Shown here: piece after piece, positions 1 through 9,394 of the stretch | Layout of the letters: every line of letters begins with the position of its first letter | Position numbering within the stretch: position 1 is the first letter of the stretch | From: Antedon mediterranea | Taxonomy: Eukaryota > Echinodermata > Crinoidea > Comatulida > Antedonidae | DNA length: 64,000 nucleotides | Direction: 5' to 3' | Assembly (NCBI RefSeq): GCF_964355755.1 | Contig: NC_092671.1 | Coordinates: 21,914,001 to 21,978,000, forward strand | Program-made: the position numbers and the translations under genes | The notes under the pieces: model-generated | The model's database searches: none | Seen by the model: only the letters and a program-made list of their open reading frames with translations | Told to the model about the DNA's origin: nothing

Positions 1-229
1 GATTTGAAGCTATTCTTAGCACTTTGGTGTTTTTATGTTAACAAGTTTTTTCGAAAATCACAAATTGGTCTAAAATGTCTCCAAATGCGATTTGAAGCTA
101 TTCTGTACACTTTGGTGTTTTATGTTAACAAGTTTTTTCGAAAATCACAAAATGTTCTAAAACGTTTCCAAATACGATATTAAGCTATTTTGTGCTCTTT
201 GATGTTTTTGTGTAAAAAATTTTATCGAT

Positions 230-3200
230 ATGCTCAAAATGGTCTAAAACGGTTTATAATGTGATTTTAACCACTTTGATGTTTTTGTGTAACCAAGTTT
301 TTTCGAAAATCACTAATTGGTCTAAAATGTCTCCAAATGCGATTTGAAGCTATTCTTAGCCCTTTGATGTTTTTATGTTAACAAGTTTTTTCGAAAATCA
401 CAAAATGGTCTAAAACGTCTCCAAATGCGATTTGAAGCTATTCTAAGCACTTTGGTGTTTTGTGTGAAAAAGTTTTGTCGAATTGCTCAAAATGGTCTAA
501 AAAGTTTTTAAATACGATATTAAGCTATATTGTGCTCTTTGATGTTTTTGTGTGAAAAGTGTTATCGATATGCTCAAAATGGTCTAAAACGGTTTATAAT
601 GTGATTTTAAGCACTTTGATGTTTTTGCGTAACCAAGTTTCATCGAAATGCACAAAATGGTCTAAAACGTCTCCAAATGCGATTTGAAGCTATTCTAATC
701 ACTTTGGTGTTTTTGTGTTAACAAGTTTTTTCGAAAATCACAAAATGGTATAAAACGTCTACAAATGCGATTTGAAGCTATTCTAAACATTTTGGTGTTT
801 TTATGTTAACAAGTTTTTTCGAAAATAACAAAATGGTCTAAAACGTCTCCTAATGCGATTTGAAGCTATTCTAAGCACTTTGGTGTTTTTATGTTAACAA
901 GTTTTTTCGAAAATCACAAAATGGTCTAAAACGTCTCCAAATGCGATTTGAAGCTAATCTGTACACTTTGATGTTTTTATGTTAACAAGTTTTTTCGAAA
1001 ATCACAAAATGGTCTAAAACGTCTCCAAATGCGATTTGAAGGTATTCTAAGCACTTTGGTGTTTTGTGTGAAAAAGTTTTGTCGAAAATCACAAAATGGT
1101 CTAAAACGTCTCCAAATGCGATTTGAAGCTATTCTAAGCACTTTGGTGTTTTGTGTAAAAAGTTTTATCGATATGCTCAAAATGGTCTAAAACTGTTTAT
1201 AATGTGATTATTACTTTGATGTTTTTGCGTAACCAAGTTTCATCGAAATGCACAAAATGGTCTAAAACGTCTCCAAATGCGATTTGAAGCTATTCTAATC
1301 ACTTTGGTGTTTTTATGTTAACAAGTTTTTTCGAAAATCACAAAATGGTCTAAAACGTCTCCAAATGCGATTTGAAGCTATTCTAATCACTTTGGTGTTT
1401 TTGTGTTAACAAGTTTTTTCGAAAATCACAAAATGGTCTAAAACGTCTCCAAATGCGATTTGAAGCTATTCTAAACATTTTGGTGTTTTTATGTTAACAA
1501 GTTTTTTCGAAAATTACAAAATGGTCTAAAACGTCTTCAAATGCGATTTGAAGCTATTCTAAGCACTTTGGTGTTTTTATGTTAACAAGTTTTTTCGAAA
1601 ATCCCAAAATGGTCTAAAACGTCTCCAAATGCGATTTGAAGCTTTTCTAAACACTTTGGTGTTTTGTGTGAAAAAGTTTTGTCGAAATGCTCAAAATGGT
1701 TTAAAACGTTTTTAAATACGATATTAAGCTATTTTGTGCTCTTTGATGTTTTTTTGTGAAATGTGTTATCGAAATGCTCAAAATGGTCTAAAACGGTTTA
1801 TAATGTGATTTAAAGCACTTTGATGTTTTTGTGTAACCAAGTTTTTTCCAAAATCACAAATTGGTCTAAAATGTCTCCAAATGCGATTGGAAGCTATTCT
1901 TAGCACTTTGATGTTTTTATGTTAACAAGTTTTTTCGAAAATCACAAAATGGTCTAAAACGTCTCCAAATGCGATTTGAAGCTATTCTAAGTACTTTGGT
2001 GTTTTTATATTAACAAGTTTTTTCGAAAATCACAAAATGGTCTAAAACGTCTCCAAATGCGATTTGAAGCTATTCTGTACACTTTGGTGTTTTGTGTGAA
2101 AAAGTTTTGTCGAAATGCTCAAAATGGTTTAAAACGTTTTTAAATACGATATTAAGCTATTTTGTGCTCTTTGATGTTTTTGTGTGAAATGTGTTATCGA
2201 AATGCTCAAAATGGTCTAAAACGGTTTATAATGTGCTTTTAACCACTTTGATGTTTTTGTGTAACCAAGTTTTTTCGAAAATCACAAATTGGTCTAAAAC
2301 GTCTCCAAATGCGATTTGAAGCTATTCTAAGCACTTTGGTGTTTTTATGTTAACAAGTTTTTTCGAAAATCACAAAATGGTCTTAAACGTCTCCAAATGC
2401 GATTTGAAGGTATTCTAAGCACTTTGGTGTTTTTATGTTAACAAGTTTTTTCGAAAATCACAAAATGGTCTAAATTGTCTCCATATGCGATTTGAAGCTA
2501 TTCTAATACTTTGGTGTTTTTATGTTAACAAGTTTTTTCGAAAATCACAAAATGGTCTAAATTGTCTCCATATGCGATTTGAAGCTATTCTTAGCAGTTT
2601 GGTGTTTTTATGTTAAAAAGTTTTTTTCGAAAATCACAAAATGGTCTAAAACGTCTCCAAATGCGATTTGAAGCTATTCTAAGCACTTTGATGTTTTTGT
2701 GTGAAAAGTGTTATCGAAATGCTCAAAATGGTCTAAAACGGTTTATAATGTGATTTTAACCAATTTGATGTTTTTGTGTAACCAAGTTTTTTCGAAAATC
2801 ACTAATTGGTCTAAAATGTCTCCAAATGCGATTTGAAGCTATTCTTAGCACTTTGATGTTTTTATGTTAACAAGTTTTTTCGAAAATCACAAAATGGTCT
2901 AAAACGTCTCCAAATGCGATTTGAAGCTATTCTAAGCACTTTGGTGTTTTGTGTGAAAAAGTTTTGTCGAAATGCTCAAAATGGTCTAAAACGTTTTTAA
3001 ATAAGATATTAAGCTATATTGTGCTCTTTGATGTTTTTGTGTGAAAAGTGTTATCGATATGCTCAAAATGGTCTAAAACGGTTTATAATGTGATTTTAAG
3101 CACTTTGATGTTTTTGCGTAACCAAGTTTCATCGAAATGCACAAATTGGTCTAAAACGTCTCCAAATGCGATTTGAAGCTATTCTAATCACTTTGGTGTT

Positions 3201-3315
3201 TTTGTGTTAACAAGTTTTTTCGAAAATCACAAAATGGTCTAAAACGTCTCCAAATGTGATTTGAAGCTATTCTAAACATTTTGGTGTTTTTATGTTAACA
3301 AGTTTTTTCGAAAAT
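230..3315 (+). repeat. Duplicated block, left part of the ~42-kb repeat, copy 1
   Basis: This segment matches 42080-45253. The offset is 41850 at first (351 versus 42201), 41937 after one extra 87-bp monomer in the right copy, and 41938 after a 1-bp shortening near 2506. Subtype markers agree in order, including the TCTTAAACG variant (2381 versus 44318) and the GATTTAAAGC variant (1807 versus 43744). Together with the SINE-bearing block it shows that about 11 kb is repeated at a spacing near 42 kb. Confidence 0.85.
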
Positions 3316-3969
3316 AACAAAATGGTCTAAAACGTCTCCAAATGCGATTTGAAGGTATTCTAAGCACTTTGGTGTTTTGTGTGAAAAAGTTTTGTCGAAA
3401 ATCACAAAATGGTCTAAAACGTCTCCAAATGCGATTTCAAGCTATTCTAAGCACTTTGGTGTTTTGTGTAAAAAGTGTTATCGATATGCTCAAAATGGTC
3501 TAAAACGGTTTATAATGTGATTTTAAGCACTTTGATGTTTTTGCGTAACCAAGTTTCATCGAAATGCACAAAATGGTCTAAAACGTCTCCAAATGCGATT
3601 TGAAGCTATTCTAATCACTTTGGTGTTTTTATGTTAACAAGTTTTTTCGAAAATCACAAAATGGTCTAAAACGTCTCCAAATGCGATTTGAAGCTATTCT
3701 AATCACTTTGGTGTTTTTGTGTTAACAAGTTTTTTCGAAAATCACAAAATGGTCTAAAACGTCTCCAAATGCGATTTGAAGCTATTCTAAACATTTTGGT
3801 GTTTTTATGTTAACAAGTTTTTTCGAAAATCACAAAATGGTTTAAAACGTCTCCAAATGCGATTTGAAGCTATTCTAAGCACTTTGGTGTTTTTATGTTA
3901 ACAAGTTTTTTCGAAAATCACAAAATGGTCTAAAACGTCTCCAAATGCGATTTGAAGCTATTCTGTAAA
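3316..3969 (+). repeat. Swapped tract inside the ~42-kb duplication, copy 1 version
   Basis: The flanking blocks match their counterparts with offsets 41938 (left) and 41941 (right). This 654-bp interval instead holds a different series of monomer subtypes from 45254-45910. Here the order is a B variant, a short GTGTAAAAAG unit, a D, two AATCAC units, an AAACAT unit and an AAGCAC unit. The near-equal length with different content resembles replacement of one tract by gene conversion or double exchange; independent rearrangement is the alternative. Confidence 0.7.
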
Positions 3970-4017
3970 CTTTGATGTTTTTATGTTAACAAGTTTTTTC
4001 GAAAATCACAAAATTGT

Positions 4018-4884
4018 CTAAAACGTCTCCAAATGCGATTTGAAGGTATTCTAAGCACTTTGGTGTTTTGTGTGAAAAAGTTTTGTCGAAATGCTCAAAA
4101 TGGTCTAAAACGTTTTTAAATAGGATATTAAGCTATATTGTGCCCTTTGATGTTTTTGTGTGAAAAGTGTTATCGAAATGCTCAAATGGTCTAAAACGGT
4201 TTATAACGTGATTTTAAGCACTTTGATGTTTTTGTGTAACCAAGTTTCATCGAAATGCACAAAATGGTCTAAAACGTCTCCAAATGCGATTTGAAGCTAT
4301 TCTAAGAACTTTGGTGTTTTTATGTTAACAAGTTTTTTTGAAAATTACAAAATGGTCTAAAACGTCTCCAAATGCGATTTGAAGCTATTCTAAGCACTTT
4401 GGTGTTTTTATGTTAACAAGTTTTTTCAAAAATCCCAAAATGGTCTAAAACGTCTCCAAATGCGATTTGAAGCTTTTCTAAACACTTTGGTGTTTTTATG
4501 TTAACAAGTTTTTTCGAAAATCACAAAATGGTCTAAAACGTCTCCAAATGCGATTTGAAGCTATTTTAAGAACTTTGGTGTTTTTATGTTAACAAGTTTT
4601 TTCGAAAATCACAAAATGGTCTAAAACGTCTCCAAATGCGATTTGAAGCTATTCTAAGCACTTTGGTGTTTTTATGTTAACAAGTTTTTTCGAAAATCAC
4701 AAAATGGTCTAAAACGTCTCCCAATGCGATTTGAAGCTATTCTAAGCACTTTGGTGTTTTTATGTTAACAAGTTTTTTCGAAAATCACAAAATTGTCTAA
4801 AACGTCTCCAAATGCGATTTGAAGCTATTCTGTAAACTTTGATGTTTTTATGTTAACAAGTTTTTTCGAAAATCACAAAATTGT
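4018..4884 (+). repeat. 867-bp tandem duplication, first copy with the empty SINE site
   Basis: The TAGGATATT class C marker at 4121 recurs at 4988, an 867-bp spacing. The order of subtypes around it (GGTATTC B unit, C, D, AAGAAC unit with TTTTTTTGAAAATTAC, then AAGCAC unit with AATCCC) is the same in both copies. The position equivalent to the SINE insertion is 4386-4389 (TATT) and is uninterrupted here, so this copy preserves the pre-insertion sequence. Exact borders are ambiguous because homology to other monomers continues on both sides. Confidence 0.8.
4621..4708 (+). repeat. Class A satellite monomer (88 bp), representative
   Basis: This is the commonest monomer. It begins CTAAAACGTCTCC, has the near-palindrome CAAATGCGATTTG, then GAAGCTATTCTAAGCAC, TTTGGTGTTTTTATG, the 8-bp palindrome TGTTAACA, and the 10-bp palindrome TTTTCGAAAA before CACAAAATGGT. 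Subtypes differ mainly in the six bases after GCTATTC, such as TAAGCAC, TAATCAC, TAAACAT, TGTACAC, TGTAAAC and TTAGCAC. Those bases act as a barcode that lets higher-order modules be recognised. Two class A monomers total 176 bp, close to a nucleosome repeat length, but phasing is an inference. Confidence 0.95.
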
Positions 4885-4971
4885 CTAAAACGTCTCCAAA
4901 TGCGATTTGAAGGTATTCTAAGCACTTTGGTGTTTTGTGTGAAAAAGTTTTGTCGAAATGCTCAAAATGGT
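4885..4971 (+). repeat. Class B satellite monomer (87 bp), representative
   Basis: The left half matches class A, including CAAATGCGATTTG. The right half switches to TTTTGTGTGAAAAAG, then TTTTGTCGAAATGCTCAAAATGGT, and it lacks the TGTTAACA palindrome. It is usually followed directly by class C then D, as here. A variant ending in CGAAAATCAC rather than CGAAATGCTC (for example around 1050-1090) leads into another A or B unit and underlies the recurring 67-codon open frame on the opposite strand. Confidence 0.93.
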
Positions 4972-5057
4972 CTAAAACGTTTTTAAATAGGATATTAAGC
5001 TATATTGTGAACTTTGATGTTTTTGTGTGAAAAGTGTTATCGAAATGCTCAAATGGT
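4972..5057 (+). repeat. Class C satellite monomer (86-87 bp), representative
   Basis: It begins CTAAAACGTTTTTAAATA and carries GATATTAAGCTAT, followed by a TTTGATGTTTTTGTGTGAAAAG right half and a TTATCG motif. This copy is 86 bp because one A is missing in CTCAAATGG; most copies are 87 bp. Subtypes read TACGATATT, TAAGATATT or TAGGATATT, and TTGTGCTC, TTGTGCCC, TTGTGGTC or TTGTGAAC, and these are useful for tracking which duplication a block belongs to. It nearly always sits between a B and a D monomer. Confidence 0.93.
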
Positions 5058-5135
5058 CTAAAACGGTTTATAATGTGATTTTAAGCACTTTGATGTTTTT
5101 GTGTAACCAAGTTTCATCGAAATGCACAAAATGGT
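5058..5135 (+). repeat. Class D satellite monomer (78 bp), representative
   Basis: This short class begins CTAAAACGGTTTATAATG and lacks about 10 bp relative to the other classes in the GCTATTC region. It then has TTTGATGTTTTTG and TGTAACCAAGTTTCATCG (or CCAAGTTTTTTCG) before the shared ATGGT end. It follows class C in almost every place I examined. Because it is shorter, each D shifts downstream monomers by about 10 bp relative to an 88-bp register. Confidence 0.93.
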
Positions 5136-5252
5136 CTAAAACGTCTCCAAATGCGATTTGAAGCTATTCTAAGAACTTTGGTGTTTTTATGTTAACAAGT
5201 TTTTTTGAAAATTACAAAATGGTCTAAAACGTCTCCAAATGCGATTTGAAGC

Positions 5253-5256
5253 TATT
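5253..5256. repeat. Possible 4-bp target-site duplication, left, SINE copy 1
   Basis: TATT here is repeated at 5610-5613 on the other side of the SINE; the intact satellite has one TATT. The duplication is short for a LINE-mobilised element and could be coincidental because the tail itself is made of AATA-like units, so the true length is 0-4 bp. Confidence 0.5.
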
Positions 5257-5286
5257 ATTTATTTATTTATTTTTATTTTATTTTAT
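5257..5286 (-). repeat. A/T-rich 3' tail of SINE copy 1
   Basis: On the sense (minus) strand this is a run of AAAAT and AAAT units ending the element. Such short-unit tails are typical of SINEs copied by LINE reverse transcriptase. It is identical in the second copy, so it has not changed measurably since duplication. Confidence 0.85.
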
Positions 5287-5532
5287 GTCTTTAGGCACTG
5301 TGGCCAAGGATTACCAATAGTGAATTAATCACTGTCCTATCAGATAGGTGGTAATCCCCCTGATACAGAGGCTATTGTGTGAACCAGTTCACCGGGGTAA
5401 CCCCCTACTCTTTTTCGAATAATGAACTGGGTTCTTTAAAGTACACACATGTTATAACTGTGTACACTGGACCTACGGTTTATAGTCCTTATCCGAGAAG
5501 ACTTGTTCCACCACCAGAACTAGGAGCGAGTC

Positions 5533-5543
5533 GGCCTCGAACC
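5533..5543 (-). promoter_or_regulatory. Pol III B box of SINE copy 1
   Basis: The minus strand reads GGTTCGAGGCC, an exact fit to GGTTCGANNCC. It lies 55 bp downstream of the A box, longer than in type I tRNAs and compatible with a long variable arm as in tRNA-Leu or tRNA-Ser. Confidence 0.88.
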
Positions 5544-5598
5544 CTTGCCGATGTTGTTGTTGGCTCTTTAGGTACGATAAACGGCGCCCCTGCCTTAA

Positions 5599-5609
5599 CC
5601 GCTCGGCCA
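5599..5609 (-). promoter_or_regulatory. Pol III A box of SINE copy 1
   Basis: The minus strand reads TGGCCGAGCGG, one base from the eukaryotic A-box consensus TGGCNNAGTGG. With the following TTAAGGC it matches the D-arm region of leucine and serine tRNAs. Confidence 0.85.
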
Positions 5610-5613
5610 TATT
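5610..5613. repeat. Possible 4-bp target-site duplication, right, SINE copy 1
   Basis: TATT follows the tRNA-like end of the SINE and the satellite then resumes with CTAAGCACTTTGG exactly where the monomer was interrupted. It pairs with 5253-5256. Confidence 0.5.
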
Positions 5614-8600
5614 CTAAGCACTTTGGTGTTTTTATGTTAACAAGTTTTTTCGAAAATCCCAAAATGGTCTAAAACGTCTCCAAATGCGATTTGAAGCTTT
5701 TCTAAACACTTTGGTGTTTTTATGTTAACAGGTTTTTTCGAAAATCACAAAATGGTCTAAAACGTCTCCAAATGCGATTTGAAGCTATTTTAAGAACTTT
5801 GTTTTTTTTATGTTAACAAGTTTTTTCGAAAATCACAAAATGGTCTAAAACGTCTCCAAATGCGATTTGAAGCTATTCTAAGCACTTTGGTGTTTTTATG
5901 TTAACAAGTTTTTTCGAAAATCACAATATGGTCTAAAACGTCTCCTAATGCGATTTGAAGCTATTCTAAGCACTTTGGTGTTTTTATGTTAACAAGTTTT
6001 TTCGAAAATCACAAAATGGTCTAAAACGTCTCCAAATGCGATTTGAAGCTATTCTAAGCACTTTGGTGTTTTTATGTTAACAAGTTTTTTCGAAAATCAC
6101 AAAATGGTCTAAAACGTCTCCAAATGCGATTTGAAGCTATTCTGTACACTTTGATGTTTTTATGTTAACAAGTTTTTTCGAAAATCACAAAATGGTCTAA
6201 AACGTCTCCAAATGCGATTTGAAGGTATTCTAAGCACTTTGGTGTTTTGTGTGAAAAAGTTTTGTCGAAAATCACAAAATGGTCTAAAACGTCTCCAAAT
6301 GCGATTTGAAGCTATTCTAAGCACTTTGGTGTTTTGTGTAAAAAGTGTTATCGATATGCTCAAAATGGTCTAAAACGGTTTATAATGTGATTTTAAGCAC
6401 TTTGATGTTTTTGCGTAACCAAGTTTCATCGAAATGCACAAAATGGTCTAAAACGTCTCCAAATGCGATTTGAAGCTATTCTAATCACTTTGGTGTTTTT
6501 ATGTTAACAAGTTTTTTCGAAAATCACAAAATGGTCTAAAACGTCTCCAAATGCGATTGGAAGCTATTCTTAGCACTTTGATGTTTTTATGTTAACAAGT
6601 TTTTTCGAAAATCACAAAATGGTCTAAAATGTCTCCAAATGCGATTTGAAGGTATTCTAAGCACTTTGGTGTTTTTATGTTAACAAGTTTTTTCGAAAAT
6701 CACAAAATGGTCTAAATTGTCTCCATATGCGATTTGAAGCTATTCTTAGCAGTTTGGTGTTTTTATGTTAAAAAGTTTTTTTCGAAAATCACAAAATGGT
6801 CTAAAACGTCTCCAAATGCGATTTGAAGCTATTCTAAGCACTTTGATGTTTTTGTGTGAAAAGTGTTATCGAAATGCTCAAAATGGTCTAAAACGGTTTA
6901 TAATGTGATTTTAACCACTTTGATGTTTTTGTGTAACCAAGTTTTTTCGAAAATCACTAATTGGTCTAAAATGTCTCCAAATTCGATTTGAAGCTATTCT
7001 TAGCACTTTGATGTTTTTATGTTAACAAGTTTTTTCGAAAATCACAAAATGGTCTAAAACGTCTCCAAATGCGATTTGAAGCTATTCTAAGCACTTTGGT
7101 GTTTTTATGTTAACAAGTTGTTTTCGAAAATCACAAAATGGTCTAAAACGTCTACAAATGCGATTGGAAGCTATTCTTAGCACTTTGATGTTTTTATGTT
7201 AACAAGTTTTTTCGAAAATCACAAAATGGTCTAAAATGTCTCCAAATGCGATTTGAAGGTATTCTAAGCACTTTGGTGTTTTTATGTTAACAAGTTTTTT
7301 CGAAAATCACAAAATGGTCTAAATTGTCTCCATATGCGATTTGAAGCTATTCTTAGCAGTTTGGTGTTTTTATGTTAAAAAGTTTTTTTCGAAAATCACA
7401 AAATGGTCTAAAACGTCTCCAAATGCGATTTGAAGCTATTCTAAGCACTTTGATGTTTTTGTGTGAAAAGTGTTATCGAAATGCTCAAAATGGTCTAAAA
7501 CGGTTTATAATGTGATTTTAACCACTTTGATGTTTTTGTGTAACCAAGTTTTTTCGAAAATCACTAATTGGTCTAAATGTCTCCAAATTCGATTTGAAAC
7601 TATTCTTAGCACTTTGATGTTTTTATGTTAACAAGTTTTTTCGAAAATCACAAAATGGTCTAAAACGTCTCCAAATGCGATTTGAAGCTATTCTAAGCAC
7701 TTTGGTGTTTTGTGTGAAAAAGTTTTGTCGAAATGCTCAAAATGGTCTAAAACGTTTTTAAATACGATATTAAGCTATATTGTGCTCTTTGATGTTTTTG
7801 TGTGAAAAGTGTTATCGATATGCTCAAAATGGTCTAAAACGGTTTATAATGTGATTTTAAGCACTTTGATGTTTTTGCGTAACCAAGTTTCATCGAAATG
7901 CACAAAATGGTCTAAAACGTCTCCAAATGCGATTTGAAGCTATTCTAATCACTTTGGTGTTTTTGTGTTAACAAGTTTTTTCGAAAATCACAAAATGGTC
8001 TAAAACGTCTCCAAATGCGATTTGAAGCTATTCTAAACATTTTGGTGTTTTTATGTTAACAAGTTTTTTCGAAAATCACAAAATGGTCTAAAACGTCTCC
8101 AAATGCGATTTGAAGCTATTCTAAGCACTTTGGTGTTTTTATGTTAACAAGTTTTTTCGAAAATCACAAAATGGTCTAAAACGTCTCCTAATGCGATTTG
8201 AAGCTATTCTAAGCACTTTGGTGTTTTTATGTTAACAAGTTTTTTCGAAAATCACAAAATGGTCTAAAACGTCTCCAAATGCGATTTGAAGCTATTCTGT
8301 ACACTTTGATGTTTTTATGTTAACAAGTTTTTTCGAAAATCACAAAATGGTCTAAAACGTCTCCAAATGCGATTTGAAGGTATTCTAAGCACTTTGGTGT
8401 TTTGTGTGAAAAAGTTTTGTCGAAAATCACAAAATGGTCTAAAACGTCTCCAAATGCGATTTGAAGCTATTCTAAGCACTTTGGTGTTTTGTGTAAAAAG
8501 TTTTATGGATATGCTCAAAATGGTCTAAAACGGTTTATAATGTGATTTTAAGCACATTGATGTTTTTGCGTAACCAAGTTTCATCGAAATGCACAAAATG

Positions 8601-9307
8601 GTCTAAAACGTCTCCAAATGCGATTTGAAGCTATTCTAATCACTTTGGTGTTTTTATGTTAACAAGTTTTTTCGAAAATCACAAAATGGTCTAAAACGTC
8701 TCCAAATGCGATTTGAAGCTATTCTAATCACTTTGGTGTTTTTATGTTAACAAGTTTTTTCGAAAATCACAAAATGGTCTAAAACGTCTCCAAATGCGAT
8801 TTGAAGCTATTCTAATCACTTTGGTGTTTTTGTGTTAACAAGTTTTTTCGAAAATCACAAAATGGTCTAAAACGTCTCCAAATGCGATTTGAAGCTATTC
8901 TAAACATTTTGGTGTTTTTATGTTAACAAGTTTTTTCGAAAATCACAAAATGGTTTAAAACGTCTCCAAATGCGATTTGAAGCTATTCTAAGTACTTTGG
9001 TGTTTTTATATTAACAAGTTTTTTCGAAAATCACAAAATGGTCTAAAACGTCTCCAAATGCGATTTGAAGCTATTCTAAGCACTTTGGTGTTTTTATGTT
9101 AACAAGTTTTTTTCGAAAATCACAAAATGGTCTAAAACGTCTCCAAATGCGATTTGAAGCTATTCTGTACACTTTGATGTTTTTATGTTAACAAGTTTTT
9201 TCGAAAATCACAAAATGGTCTAAAACGTCTCCTAATGCGATTTGAAGCTATTGTAAGCACTTTGGTGTTTTTATGTTAACAAGTTTTTTCGAAAATCACA
9301 AAATGGT

Positions 9308-9394
9308 CTAAAACGTTTTTAAATACGATATTAAGCTATTCTGTACACTTTGGTGTTTTGTGTGAAAAAGTTTTGTCGAAATGCTCAAAATGGT
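9308..9394 (+). repeat. Hybrid monomer, class C left half joined to class B right half
   Basis: The unit starts like class C (CTAAAACGTTTTTAAATA and GATATTAAGC) but after GCTATTC it carries TGTACACTTTGG and the TGTGAAAAAG right half of class B. It keeps the normal 87-bp length, so the switch was in register, as expected from unequal exchange or conversion within the monomer. The same hybrid is present at 50997-51083 in the duplicated block. Confidence 0.75.

Larger units (their letters stand above)
4885..5135 (+). repeat. B-C-D cassette, higher-order building block
   Basis: One B (87 bp), one C (86 bp) and one D (78 bp) monomer lie in order. The same order recurs throughout the forward array, for example at about 4018-4270, 7681-7920, 22650-22900, 31320-31580 and 46861-47080, and in reverse complement in the inverted arm, for example 53120-53330. 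Runs of class A monomers of variable number separate the cassettes, so the array has a recognisable syntax, (A)n-B-C-D, rather than one fixed period. Confidence 0.85.
1..5256 (+). repeat. Satellite array, forward orientation, left segment
   Basis: This stretch is continuous tandem satellite with no gene. Each monomer can be read from CTAAAACG to ATGGT and is about 75-88 bp long. Classes A, B, C and D are interspersed, with long runs of A and repeated B-C-D cassettes. Positions 1-2230 recur almost unchanged at 10086-12315 (offset 10085), and 1-1155 recur at 51775-52929. Near the right end an 867-bp block is duplicated in tandem, and the SINE interrupts the second copy. D monomers near 1196 have a shortened GATTATTACTTTG core, a sub-variant also seen near 11281, 27453, 41501 and 43135. 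The array is open at position 1 and must continue to the left of the window. Confidence 0.97.
5257..5609 (-). mobile_element. tRNA-derived SINE, copy 1 (full element about 353 bp)
   Basis: Read on the minus strand, the element starts at 5609 with a tRNA-like head. An A box (TGGCCGAGCGG) runs straight into TTAAGGC, as in type II leucine or serine tRNAs, and a perfect B box (GGTTCGAGGCC) follows. After the head come a body of about 220 bp unlike the satellite and an A/T-rich tail of AAAT- and AAAAT-like units (5257-5286). The first seven acceptor-stem bases of a tRNA are missing. The sense strand has no run of four T before the tail, so Pol III could read through; the next TTTT is in the satellite (minus strand, 5226-5229). 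The element is non-autonomous and would need a LINE partner, which is not in the window. The body reminds me of conserved central domains of invertebrate SINEs, but I could not compare it. The family name is unknown. Confidence 0.88.

Noticed and set aside
977-1180. Minus-strand 67-codon ORF (MSISI...) and its many copies at 6160, 8315, 11062, 16322, 19759, 21737, 27235, 30508, 32154, 48101, 50004 and, on the plus strand, 54043, 57400 and 59913
   Set aside because: Each lies wholly within tandem satellite monomers and recurs because the monomers recur. There is no unique sequence, no promoter and no sign of coding constraint that I can see.
4621-4708. CENP-B box (TTCG....A..CGGG) in the monomer
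   Set aside because: TTCG is followed by AAAATCACAAAAT on one strand and AAAAAACTTGT on the other. The essential CGGG half is absent in every class I checked.
5533-5609. Functional tRNA-Leu or tRNA-Ser gene
   Set aside because: The A and B boxes are good, but the 5' acceptor strand is missing, no matching 3' acceptor strand follows the B box, and the sequence continues into a SINE body and tail.
5379-5672. Plus-strand 97-codon ORF in the SINE region, repeated at 47320-47613
   Set aside because: It begins at GTG, runs antisense through the SINE and ends in satellite. It is a chance reading frame.
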